A DNA stretch of 42,052 nucleotides, from the NCBI GenBank assembly GCA_002841595.1, contig PHAD01000007.1, positions 1 to 42,052 of the forward strand, given 5' to 3'. The DNA comes from Firmicutes bacterium HGW-Firmicutes-12. Lineage in GTDB: Bacteria; Bacillota; Peptococcia; DRI-13; PHAD01. Position 1 is the stretch's first letter, and the number at the start of each line of letters is the position of its first letter. The translations under genes and the position numbers were made by a program. This document shows, piece after piece, positions 7,295-15,046 of this stretch. The notes under the pieces were generated by a model that was given only the letters and a program-made list of their open reading frames with translations, did not search any database and was not told where the DNA came from.

Positions 7295-10200
7295 GTGAGC
7301 TTTGTTCATCTACATGTTCATACTTGCTACAGTCTGTTGGACGGAGCTGCCAAAATCCCGGATTTAATTCAGCATACTAAGGAACAGGGCATGCAAGCAC
7401 TTGCTATTACTGATCATGGTTCCATGTATGGTGTTATTGAGTTCTATAAGGAAGCCAAAAAAGCGGGGCTGAAACCAATAATAGGATGCGAGGTATATGT
7501 GGCCCCGCGCAGTTATCGAGATAAAGTAGCGGGGCATGATGACAGCCCCTATCACCTTGTTTTGCTGGCAGAAAACCAGGAAGGCTACCAGAATCTTATA
7601 AAGCTAGTTTCATTATCGTCGTTGGAGGGCTTTTATTATAAGCCTCGTGTAGATAAAGAACTACTACAGAAATACTCCAAAGGCCTGATTGCTCTTTCTG
7701 CCTGCCTAGCCGGTGAAGTAGCGACCTTGCTGCTGGAGGGCAAAGAAGAACAAGCCTGGGAAACCGCATTAGAATATAGAGATATCTTTGGCAAAGACAA
7801 CTTCTTTTTGGAGTTGCAGGACCATGGCCTCGAAGAACAGCGCAGAGTGAATACGGGATTGATAAATATTGCAAAAGAAACCAGAATACCTTTAGTAGCA
7901 ACAAATGATGTGCATTATTTACGGCAGGAGGATTCTTATGTACAAGATATTCTGCTTTGTATACAAACTGGGAAAACATTGCAGGATCAAGAACGTATGC
8001 GCTTCGGAACTAATGAGTTTTATTTAAAAAGCGAACAAGAAATGAGACTTCTTTTTGGTGATTACCCAGAAGCTTTAACTAATACAACAGTGATAGCAGA
8101 AAGATGTCAGGTGGACTTTACCTTCGGTCAGAATCGTTTGCCTAACTATCAGGTGCCCGACGGCTATACTGCAGACACGTATCTTAGTGAACTTTGTCAG
8201 AAAGGCCTTTTAAAAAGATATGGAGTAATAAAAGAGGAACAGCAAACCAGGTTGGATTTTGAGCTTTCTACTATTAAGAATATGGATTATAGCAGTTATT
8301 TTTTGATTGTTTGGGATTTTATACGCTATGCAAAAGAGAAGGGGATATTTGTAGGGCCTGGAAGGGGTTCTGCCGCTGGTAGCATCGTTTCTTACTGTCT
8401 AGAAATTACAGATGTTGACCCGATGAAATATGATTTACTATTTGAAAGATTTCTTAACCCCGAAAGAGTTAGTATGCCGGATATTGATATAGACTTTTGT
8501 TATGAGCGGCGTGGTGAAGTAATAGAATATGTGGTACAAAAATACGGCGTAGACCACGTAGCGCAGATTATTACTTTTGGAACAATGGCTGCTAGGGCTG
8601 CTATTCGTGATACCGGAAGGGCGATGGGAATTCCTCTTGTGTTGGTTGACAGGGTTGCCAAGCTTATTCCGATGGAATTAGGGGTTACTATAGAACGAGC
8701 CTTGGAAGTGTCTACTGAGCTTGTTTCGATGGCCGAGAAAGATAGTGTAGTTCAAGAACTACTCAAGGTGGCTAAGGCATTAGAAGGAGTACCGCGGCAC
8801 GCAGGCACTCACGCAGCGGGTCTGGTTATATCACCGGCACCCCTAGATGAGTTTTTACCTCTGCAGAGAACTTCTGAGGGTTTGGTTTGTACCCAGTTTG
8901 ATAAGGATACTGTTGAAGAGATAGGTTTGTTAAAAATGGATCTTTTGGGATTGCGGACCCTTACTGTGATAAATAATGCGGTGAACATTGTAAAAAGGAG
9001 CCGAGGTTTTGAAATAGAACTATCTACCATTCTGCTTGACGATGAAAAGACATATGACCTTTTATCAGAAGGGGATACCATCGGGGTCTTCCAACTGGAG
9101 AGCTCTGGATTACGGGCTATTCTCAGAGACTTGAAACCCCGAACTTTCGAAGATATCATTGCACTGGTTGCGCTATATCGTCCCGGGCCTTTAGGAAGTG
9201 GTATGATTGATGATTTTGTTAAACGCCGCCACGGCGAAGTAGATGTCAAATATCTTCATTCAACCCTCGAGCCAGTTCTTCAAACAACATATGGAGTTAT
9301 TATCTATCAGGAACAGGTTATGAGAATTGCCAGTGAACTGGCCGGCTTTTCACTTGGAGAAGCTGATCTTTTGCGCAGGGCGATGGGTAAAAAGAAGCCG
9401 GAGATAATCTCCGGGCTGCGCCAGCAATTCGTTTGGGGTGCTGAGAAAAAAGGAATTGGTGATGAAATTGCACGTAAGGTTTTTGATTTGATGGAGTATT
9501 TTGCAGGCTATGGCTTTAACAAGAGTCATTCGGCCGCATATGCACTCTTGGCCTATCAGACTGCGTATCTTAAAGCTCACTATCCAGTAGATTTTATGGC
9601 GGCTTTGCTGACGAGTGTTATGGAAACCAAAGACCGGGTACCTTTTTATATCGAAGAATGTCGCCAGATGAAAATAGAAATACTCCCCCCTGATGTAAAT
9701 GAAAGCACGGAGGACTTTCTGGTCCGCGGCATGAAGATACGTTTCGGTTTGGCTGCTATTAAACAAGTAGGTTATCAGGCTATTGAGACTATTATAAAAG
9801 AAAGAGAAAATGGCTTTTTTGAATCTCTGCAGGATTTCTGTGAAAGAGTTGATCTAAGCCATATTAATAGAAGAGTAATTGAGAACCTTATAAAAGCTGG
9901 GGCGTTTAGTTCCATTCCGGGTTCGCGGGCACAGCTGCTGGAGATTTTGCATATATGTATTGAGCAAGGATTAGCTTGTCAGAGAGAGAAAAATTCTAAC
10001 CAGCTATCACTATTTGACTTTACGAGCCAGAAAACAGCTATTAATCCCCCTATACCTTTACCTACTGCAAGGGATTTTTCGGAAAAGGAAATCCTTGAAA
10101 TGGAAAGGGATGTCTTAGGACTATATCTAAGCGGTCATCCACTAACTGAGTTTAAGGAGATTATCGATAAAACTACTACTCATACGATTGAAGAACTCTC

Positions 10201-10702
10201 TCAAGGGCAAGATGGAAAAATGGTCAATTTAGCTGGCTTGATTGGAGCTGTTCGGCGTACAGTCACGAAACGCGGGGAAACCATGGCTTATTTTATTTTA
10301 GAAGATTTAACCGGTAATGTTGAAGCCTTGCTGTTTCCCAAAAATATGTCCAAGTACAATGATTTGTTAAAGAGTGACCTACCCGTTCTTGTCAAGGCAA
10401 GGTTGAACCTACAGGAGGACAAGCCGAAGATATTCGTGGAAAGCATAAAGGCTTTAGAAGATGAAGAAAAAGAAGAACTATACTTGAAGATTCCTCCGGA
10501 TTATAATGAAGAAAGCTTTGAAGCAGAGCTCTGGCCTATGGTGGAAGGGTATCCAGGAGAAACACCGATTTACCTATATTTTCCTGAGACGCGCAAGCTC
10601 ATTCTCAGTGAAAAAAAGCATTGGATTACTATTTCGACTGATTTAATTAGTAAACTTGAGGAATTGTTGGGTAAGCAGGCTGTTTATATCATGAAGAAAT
10701 AA
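7295..10702 (+). CDS. dnaE: DNA polymerase III alpha subunit
   Basis: This is the DnaE-type replicative polymerase subunit, 1135 aa. Order of domains: N-terminal PHP domain starting HLHVHTCYSLLDG (about residues 5-280, with ACLAG and NDVHYL), palm with GPGRGSAAGS near residue 354 and the catalytic acidic cluster PDIDIDF near 395-401, HAGTHAAGLVIS, the finger and beta-clamp-proximal region with GYGFNKSHSAAYALLAYQTA, and a C-terminal OB fold around VNLAGLIGAVRR. No 3'-5' exonuclease insertion of the PolC type is present. The open frame extends to TTG 7259, but the GGGGGG ribosome site at 7280-7285 and the family N terminus (SFVHLHVHT) favour GTG 7295; TTG 7289 is possible. It appears to be a single transcription unit or to read into tatA. 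Confidence 0.97.
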   Translation: MSFVHLHVHTCYSLLDGAAKIPDLIQHTKEQGMQALAITDHGSMYGVIEFYKEAKKAGLKPIIGCEVYVAPRSYRDKVAGHDDSPYHLVLLAENQEGYQNLIKLVSLSSLEGFYYKPRVDKELLQKYSKGLIALSACLAGEVATLLLEGKEEQAWETALEYRDIFGKDNFFLELQDHGLEEQRRVNTGLINIAKETRIPLVATNDVHYLRQEDSYVQDILLCIQTGKTLQDQERMRFGTNEFYLKSEQEMRLLFGDYPEALTNTTVIAERCQVDFTFGQNRLPNYQVPDGYTADTYLSELCQKGLLKRYGVIKEEQQTRLDFELSTIKNMDYSSYFLIVWDFIRYAKEKGIFVGPGRGSAAGSIVSYCLEITDVDPMKYDLLFERFLNPERVSMPDIDIDFCYERRGEVIEYVVQKYGVDHVAQIITFGTMAARAAIRDTGRAMGIPLVLVDRVAKLIPMELGVTIERALEVSTELVSMAEKDSVVQELLKVAKALEGVPRHAGTHAAGLVISPAPLDEFLPLQRTSEGLVCTQFDKDTVEEIGLLKMDLLGLRTLTVINNAVNIVKRSRGFEIELSTILLDDEKTYDLLSEGDTIGVFQLESSGLRAILRDLKPRTFEDIIALVALYRPGPLGSGMIDDFVKRRHGEVDVKYLHSTLEPVLQTTYGVIIYQEQVMRIASELAGFSLGEADLLRRAMGKKKPEIISGLRQQFVWGAEKKGIGDEIARKVFDLMEYFAGYGFNKSHSAAYALLAYQTAYLKAHYPVDFMAALLTSVMETKDRVPFYIEECRQMKIEILPPDVNESTEDFLVRGMKIRFGLAAIKQVGYQAIETIIKERENGFFESLQDFCERVDLSHINRRVIENLIKAGAFSSIPGSRAQLLEILHICIEQGLACQREKNSNQLSLFDFTSQKTAINPPIPLPTARDFSEKEILEMERDVLGLYLSGHPLTEFKEIIDKTTTHTIEELSQGQDGKMVNLAGLIGAVRRTVTKRGETMAYFILEDLTGNVEALLFPKNMSKYNDLLKSDLPVLVKARLNLQEDKPKIFVESIKALEDEEKEELYLKIPPDYNEESFEAELWPMVEGYPGETPIYLYFPETRKLILSEKKHWITISTDLISKLEELLGKQAVYIMKK

Positions 10703-10741
10703 CGGCATTTATTGCCAACATACACAGCGTTTGTTGTGCTA

Positions 10742-10750
10742 TGGTATAAT
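10742..10750 (+). promoter_or_regulatory. Extended -10 promoter before tatA
   Basis: TGGTATAAT is a perfect extended -10 (TGn plus TATAAT), 60 bases before the tatA start. No good -35 hexamer is seen at 16-18 bases, which is tolerated by extended -10 promoters. Confidence 0.55.
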
Positions 10751-10809
10751 TGATATTAGCGATTGATACATAATTAGATAAGCCACTAAGTTAATGGGGA
10801 GGTAGGAGT

Positions 10810-11007
10810 ATGTTTGGGAATATAGGTCCGTTAGAGCTTTTATTAGTTTTGGTTATTGCCCTTGTTATCTTTGGACCGGGAAAACTACCTGAAGTGGGAA
10901 AAGCATTAGGAAAAAGCATTGGTGAATTTAAAGGCGCATTAAAGAAAGCGGAAGACATAATAAAAGATGATTTACAGGAAAAAGAAGAAACTACAAAGAA
11001 TGAGTAG
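10810..11007 (+). CDS. tatA: Twin-arginine translocase subunit TatA
   Basis: The 65-aa protein forms the pore-lining component of the Tat system, which exports folded proteins with a twin-arginine signal. Seen: short N-terminal membrane helix ([15 protein letters not shown]), the hinge [14 protein letters not shown], then an amphipathic helix and a charged tail ([14 protein letters not shown]). Length and layout are normal for Gram-positive TatA. GGGAGGTAGG lies just upstream of the ATG. tatC follows after 33 bases, making a minimal TatAC system with no tatB, as usual in Firmicutes. Confidence 0.95.
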   Translation: MFGNIGPLELLLVLVIALVIFGPGKLPEVGKALGKSIGEFKGALKKAEDIIKDDLQEKEETTKNE

Positions 11008-11040
11008 TTAGTAGTTTAGTTTTTGTGGATTGGTGATGAG

Positions 11041-11757
11041 ATGGACGAAAAAAAAACCACGTTATTTGAGCATCTGCAAGAATTACGGCGGGTTATTATT
11101 ATATCTTTATTAACTCTTTTTTTGGGAATGGTAATCAGTTATGCTTTTTTACGTAACCCATTGATGACAATAGTTTTCAATCCTATTAAACAATTTGGGA
11201 AAGAACTTGTTGTTATTGGAGTTACCGAAGGTTTTATGGTCCAATTAAAGATTGCCTTAATAGGGGGGATTGCCATAGCCAGTCCGATTATTACATGGCA
11301 GGTTATGGGTTTTATTCTTCCTGCTTTTTATAGTCATGAGCGAAAAGTATTTTGGATTAGCTTTTGTACATCTTTAATTCTCTTTATTGCAGGGATTATG
11401 TTTGGGTATATGCTTGTACTTGAGCTAGGTTTGCGTATACTTCTATTTGAGTTTACTGAAGGTCTCACGGTGATGATTTCTGCCGGGAGATATTTGTCGT
11501 TTTTTAGTTCTTTACTACTACCCTTTGGGATAATCTTTCAATTGCCTTTAGCGGCTTATTTACTCGGCCGAATAGGTATAGTTTCAGCGAGTAAGCTAAG
11601 GAAAAAGAGAAGTTATGTTATTCTAGCTATTTTTCTATTAGCTGCTGTTCTCTCTCCTGGAGGCGATATTGTGTCCCAGATATTGTTTGCACTTCCCATG
11701 CTTTTGCTTTATGAAGTTAGCATTCTTTTAACGGCTATCTTCGGCAAGAAAACATAA
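11041..11757 (+). CDS. tatC: Twin-arginine translocase subunit TatC
   Basis: TatC is the signal-peptide receptor of the Tat translocase. The 239-aa protein has six predicted membrane helices. Family features are seen: the cytoplasmic start LFEHLQELRRVI, the conserved Glu in FYSHERKVF (equivalent to Glu103 of E. coli TatC), GIMFGYMLVLE, and the final helices with LSPGGDIVSQ. The frame can begin at TTG 11023, but ATG 11041 sits after a GGTGATGAG site and matches the usual N terminus, so it is chosen. Together with tatA it forms a complete minimal system; no obvious Tat substrate is encoded nearby. Confidence 0.95.
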   Translation: MDEKKTTLFEHLQELRRVIIISLLTLFLGMVISYAFLRNPLMTIVFNPIKQFGKELVVIGVTEGFMVQLKIALIGGIAIASPIITWQVMGFILPAFYSHERKVFWISFCTSLILFIAGIMFGYMLVLELGLRILLFEFTEGLTVMISAGRYLSFFSSLLLPFGIIFQLPLAAYLLGRIGIVSASKLRKKRSYVILAIFLLAAVLSPGGDIVSQILFALPMLLLYEVSILLTAIFGKKT

Positions 11758-11873
11758 TTTATTTTATAGAACGGCAGGATAATAATAATTCTTCACGAAA
11801 TTACCAATTAATGAATACGTTTTTATTATGAAATAAAGGCATAATAGGTACTGTTACAACGGAGGTAAGAGCA

Positions 11874-12353
11874 TTGAAAAGAGCAATTTACCCGGGCACA
11901 TTTGATCCAGTAACAAATGGACATATTCATATTGCTGAAAGGGCATGCAAATTGTTCGATGAAGTAATTATTGCTATTTCAGCAGTGAGCTACAAAAACA
12001 CTTTTTTTTCCGTCAGTGAAAGGGTAGAGCTAATGCAAGAAAGCGTTAAGCATCTAAAGAATGCCAAAGTAGAAAGTTTTTCTATATTATCGGTAGAATA
12101 TGCAGAACAAAGACAAGCCCAAGCCCTGATTAGAGGCTTGCGAGCTATTACTGATTTTGAATATGAAATGCAATTAGCAGCTATGAATAAGAGACTAAAC
12201 AGCAATTTAGAAACGCTTTTTCTAATGACATCCGGTGAATATTCCTTTTTAAGCTCAAGCGTTATTAAGCAAGTTTCTATGCTAGGTGGATCTGTCAAGA
12301 ATTTAGTGCCTGACGTTGTAGAAGAAATGCTTAAAAAGAAATATAAAGCATAA
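11874..12353 (+). CDS. coaD: Pantetheine-phosphate adenylyltransferase
   Basis: This enzyme makes dephospho-CoA from 4'-phosphopantetheine and ATP, the penultimate CoA step. The 159 aa match the family length. Motifs seen: YPGTFDPVTNGH (residues 6-17, the nucleotidyltransferase T/HxGH signature is NGHIH), RGLRAITDFEYE (about 88-99) and SSSVIKQ near 129. Start is TTG 11874, with GGAGGT at 11861-11866. It is flanked by tatC and a small DUF2007-type gene in the same direction. In many Firmicutes coaD sits near rsmD and ylbL; that context is not kept here. Confidence 0.96.
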   Translation: MKRAIYPGTFDPVTNGHIHIAERACKLFDEVIIAISAVSYKNTFFSVSERVELMQESVKHLKNAKVESFSILSVEYAEQRQAQALIRGLRAITDFEYEMQLAAMNKRLNSNLETLFLMTSGEYSFLSSSVIKQVSMLGGSVKNLVPDVVEEMLKKKYKA

Positions 12354-12418
12354 ATTATTTAAATGGGAGGCATAAAAAAAGTTAGGGTAAAAAATCTGTT
12401 CGCTTGGAGGGTTAATTA

Positions 12419-12619
12419 GTGTGGACTGTAGTGTATATATCTTCTAACGGAATCCTAGCGGAACAATTGAAATCAGTATTAGTAGAGGAAGGCCTTTTGG
12501 TTATGCTACGTCCTGTTGGCATACCCTTCTTAGGAGAGGCAGGACCTGTCGAACTACTTGTACCGGAATCTGAAGCTGAAGAAGCCCATGAGATAATTAA
12601 TAGCAAAATTCCAATTTAA
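12419..12619 (+). CDS. Small DUF2007-type protein
   Basis: The 66-aa protein resembles the DUF2007 group (putative signal-transducing small proteins): MWTVVYISSNG at the start, then LKSVLVEEGLLVMLRPVG, and ELLVPESEAEEAHEII at the end. The fold would be a small ferredoxin-like alpha-beta domain. No biochemical role is established. Start GTG 12419 is preceded by TTGGAGGG at 12404-12411. A terminator-like hairpin (12644) separates it from pyk. In related genomes such proteins are sometimes mislabelled glutamate decarboxylase; nothing here supports that. Confidence 0.72.
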   Translation: MWTVVYISSNGILAEQLKSVLVEEGLLVMLRPVGIPFLGEAGPVELLVPESEAEEAHEIINSKIPI

Positions 12620-12643
12620 AATTAATAATACAATAATCTTCTA

Positions 12644-12681
12644 ATCCCAGGGGCATAATGTCTCTGGGGATATTTATATTT
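12644..12681 (+). terminator. Terminator-like hairpin between the DUF2007 gene and pyk
   Basis: ATCCCAGGGGCAT (12644-12656) pairs with ATGTCTCTGGGGAT (12658-12671) with one bulge and G-U pairs, followed by ATTTATATTT. It could terminate upstream transcription or attenuate pyk. The first ATG of the pyk frame (12658) lies inside it and is unlikely to be used. Confidence 0.6.
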
Positions 12682-12702
12682 CATAGAATAGGGGTGAGTC
12701 GT

Positions 12703-14469
12703 TTGGAAACACCTATGTATCGTAGAACAAAGATTATTTGTACCATAGGTCCAGCAAGTGAAGATATTGCAGTATTAAGAGAATTACTAAAAGCAGGCAT
12801 GAATGTAGCTCGCTTGAACTTCTCACACGGGACGCACGAAGAACATAAAAAACGCATCGCCAGTATACGGCAGGCTTCGCATGAAACCGGGATACCGGTA
12901 GCTATAATGCTTGATACGAAAGGACCAGAGATTAGGATTGGCCTTTTAGAAAAAGGTAAAGTAGAAATCCTAGAAGGGGAAAAAATCATTCTAACAACCC
13001 AGGAAGTACTTGGAACCAATCAACGCATAATGGTTAATTACGCTGATCTTCCGTTGGATTTAGAGGTGGGTACAAGTATTTTGTTAGATGATGGTTTGCT
13101 AGAATTAAGTGTCATAAAGGTTGAAGACACAGAGATTCATTGTAAGGTAGTAAATGGTGGGGTTCTAACTGACCGGAAAAAAGTTAATGTACCGGGTGTA
13201 AATATTAAACTACCGGGACTAACCAGTAAAGACATTGCAGATATTACATTAGGTGCTAAAGAGGGCGTTGATTATATTGCTGCCTCCTTCATACGTTCTG
13301 CTGCTGATGTTTTGGCTATAAGAAAAGTAATAGAAGAACAGAAAACAGATATAGCCATCATATCTAAAATAGAAAATCGCCAGGGGGTTTTAAACCTTGA
13401 AGAAATAATCAAGGTTTCAGACGGGATTATGGTTGCCCGTGGTGACCTTGGGGTAGAAATACCTGCCGAGGAAGTGCCGATTGTACAAAAAAAGCTGATA
13501 GATAAATGTAATCTAGCAGGTAAACCTGTTATTACGGCTACTCAAATGCTGGATTCGATGATTAGGAATCCACGTCCAACTCGGGCTGAGGCCAGTGATA
13601 TAGCCAATGCTATCTATGATGGAACAGATGCCATCATGCTTTCCGGGGAAACTGCAACCGGCAAGTACCCATTACAGGCAGTTCTGACAATGGCGAGGAT
13701 TGCTAAGCGTATTGAAGAATCTTTGAATTGGGCTGAGATGAGTCAAAAAAGGGCCTCGATCGTTGGTGTTACTATCACAGAAGCGATTAGTAATGCAACC
13801 TGTGATACTGCACACAGTCTTGGTGCGGATGCCATTATAACGGCTACCAAAACCGGCTCCACTGCAAGAATGGTATCAAAATATCGTCCGTTAACGCCAA
13901 TTATTGCAGTTACGCCAAGTCCTCAGGTTTTGCGCCAACTCTTACTTGTCTGGGGAGTATATCCTTTGTTATCGCCCGAAACCGATTCAACTGACTTAAT
14001 GATAGATACAGCGGTAAAAACTACCCTCGAGGCAGAATATATTACCCAAGGGGACTTAGTCGTAATTACGGCAGGAGTTCCGGTAGGTATACCAGGCTCT
14101 ACTAACCTGATTAAAGTACATACTATAGGAGAAATCTTAGCGAGAGGGACCGGAATTGGCAAGCATCCGGTAATCGGTAGGGCTGTTATTGCTAGGTGTG
14201 CTAAAGAAGCAGAAGCTCAACTGAAGAAAGGTGATATCTTAATAACTGTAGCCACCGACCGTGACTTCATACCTGTCTTAGAACAAGCCGGGGCTTTGGT
14301 AACCGAAGAGGGCGGACTTACCTCACATGGAGCAATTGTCGGCTTGAATTTGGGGATACCAGTAATTGTGGGAGTTGAAAATGCCTCAAAAATATTAAGC
14401 CAGGAAACGATAATAACTGTAGATCCTGAACGAGGTTTGATTTACCGAGGAAGCACTAGAGTTTTATAA
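12703..14469 (+). CDS. pyk: Pyruvate kinase with C-terminal PEP-utilising domain
   Basis: Pyruvate kinase makes pyruvate and ATP from phosphoenolpyruvate in the last step of glycolysis. The 588-aa form is the long type with an extra C-terminal domain. Seen: RRTKIICTIGPAS, MNVARLNFSHG, DTKGPEIR, ISKIENRQGVLNLEEI, MVARGDLGVEIP, KPVITATQMLDSM, then the allosteric domain, then a PEP-utilising mobile domain with GGLTSHGAIVGLNLGIP (His542). That His would be phosphorylated in PPDK-type enzymes; its role in pyruvate kinase is unclear. Start TTG 12703 is chosen because AGGGGTGAG (12690-12697) lies just upstream; the longer frame from ATG 12658 starts within a hairpin. The gene is probably monocistronic. 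Confidence 0.95.
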   Translation: METPMYRRTKIICTIGPASEDIAVLRELLKAGMNVARLNFSHGTHEEHKKRIASIRQASHETGIPVAIMLDTKGPEIRIGLLEKGKVEILEGEKIILTTQEVLGTNQRIMVNYADLPLDLEVGTSILLDDGLLELSVIKVEDTEIHCKVVNGGVLTDRKKVNVPGVNIKLPGLTSKDIADITLGAKEGVDYIAASFIRSAADVLAIRKVIEEQKTDIAIISKIENRQGVLNLEEIIKVSDGIMVARGDLGVEIPAEEVPIVQKKLIDKCNLAGKPVITATQMLDSMIRNPRPTRAEASDIANAIYDGTDAIMLSGETATGKYPLQAVLTMARIAKRIEESLNWAEMSQKRASIVGVTITEAISNATCDTAHSLGADAIITATKTGSTARMVSKYRPLTPIIAVTPSPQVLRQLLLVWGVYPLLSPETDSTDLMIDTAVKTTLEAEYITQGDLVVITAGVPVGIPGSTNLIKVHTIGEILARGTGIGKHPVIGRAVIARCAKEAEAQLKKGDILITVATDRDFIPVLEQAGALVTEEGGLTSHGAIVGLNLGIPVIVGVENASKILSQETIITVDPERGLIYRGSTRVL

Positions 14470-14517
14470 CTTCTTTAAAGAGTTCCTTTAATTTGTTAAA
14501 GCATTAGTTTAAAGAAG
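14470..14517 (+). repeat. Nested inverted repeat between pyk and yerC
   Basis: CTTCTTTAAA (14470-14479) is perfectly complementary to TTTAAAGAAG (14508-14517), and an inner pair CTTTAA/TTAAAG (14486-14491 and 14496-14501) sits inside. No T-run follows. It begins one base after the pyk stop codon. It may be an RNA structure at the pyk 3' end or a leader element for yerC. Confidence 0.55.
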
Positions 14518-14580
14518 GATTTGTTAAATAAAGATAGAAGCCTATAGTAACAAAACAGAAAGAGATAAGGGGTGAGCGGC

Positions 14581-14886
14581 ATGACTTATACAAGCCGCCT
14601 TAAGGATGTAATGACAGATAATCTATTTGAGGCCATTTTGCTTTTGCAGAATGAGGAGGAGTGCTATCGGTTTTTTGAAGATATTTGTACCGTAGCAGAA
14701 ATAAAAGCTATAGCACAGCGCTTCGAAGTAGCAAAAATGTTAGATGAGGAACAAATATATACAGATATTGCTGAAAAAACCGGTGCAAGTACAGCTACTA
14801 TTAGTCGTGTCAAACGTAGCTTTCATTTTGGTGCGGATGGTTACAAACTTATCTTAAATAGAATGAAAGAAAAAATTAAAGAATAA
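14581..14886 (+). CDS. yerC: YerC/YecD family TrpR-like regulator
   Basis: The 101-aa DNA-binding protein belongs to the Trp-repressor superfamily. N-terminal helices (LFEAILLLQNEEECYRFFEDI) precede a helix-turn-helix: AEIKAIAQRFEVAKML, then YTDIAEKTGASTATISRVKR and SFHFGADGYKLIL. In Bacillus the yerC gene lies near pcrA-ligA, and TrpR-type regulators of this group have been proposed to control histidine synthesis genes in Firmicutes. Here it lies immediately before the his operon, which supports that idea, and a palindrome occurs at the his promoter. Start ATG 14581 follows AAGGGGTGA; a GTG at 14572 overlaps that site and is rejected. A terminator separates it from hisZ, so it has its own transcript. 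Confidence 0.88.
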   Translation: MTYTSRLKDVMTDNLFEAILLLQNEEECYRFFEDICTVAEIKAIAQRFEVAKMLDEEQIYTDIAEKTGASTATISRVKRSFHFGADGYKLILNRMKEKIKE

Positions 14887-14909
14887 CAATTGGTGATCAC
14901 CGGTTGGGG

Positions 14910-14950
14910 ACTGCTGACAAAGCTATTTGTGGTTAGCAGTTTTTATTTTT
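14910..14950 (+). terminator. Intrinsic terminator after yerC
   Basis: ACTGCTGAC (14910-14918) pairs with GTTAGCAGT (14932-14940), one G-U pair, followed by TTTTATTTTT. Confidence 0.88.
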
Positions 14951-14968
14951 ACGTACAAAAAGTAGGGG

Positions 14969-14997
14969 TTGACTTTTTAGTTATATATTCATACAAT
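14969..14997 (+). promoter_or_regulatory. Promoter of the his operon
   Basis: TTGACT (14969-14974), a 17-base spacer and TACAAT (14992-14997) form a near-consensus sigma-A promoter. Transcription should start near 15004, about 43-55 bases before hisZ. Confidence 0.8.
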
Positions 14998-15004
14998 TAG
15001 TTTA

Positions 15005-15018
15005 ATTAACATGTTAAT
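15005..15018. promoter_or_regulatory. 14-bp perfect palindrome at his operon start site, candidate operator
   Basis: ATTAACATGTTAAT is a perfect palindrome lying seven bases after the -10 box, covering the predicted transcription start. A repressor bound here would block transcription. The adjacent yerC product is the natural candidate; this link is inferred from position. Confidence 0.55.
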
Positions 15019-15046
15019 AATTTAACAAGATAAAGCGTTAAAGGGT

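Noticed and set aside
12363-12419. An 18-codon frame (MGGIKKVRVKNLFAWRVN) between coaD and the DUF2007-type gene
   Set aside because: It has no ribosome site and overlaps the ribosome site and start of the next gene; chance frame is more likely.
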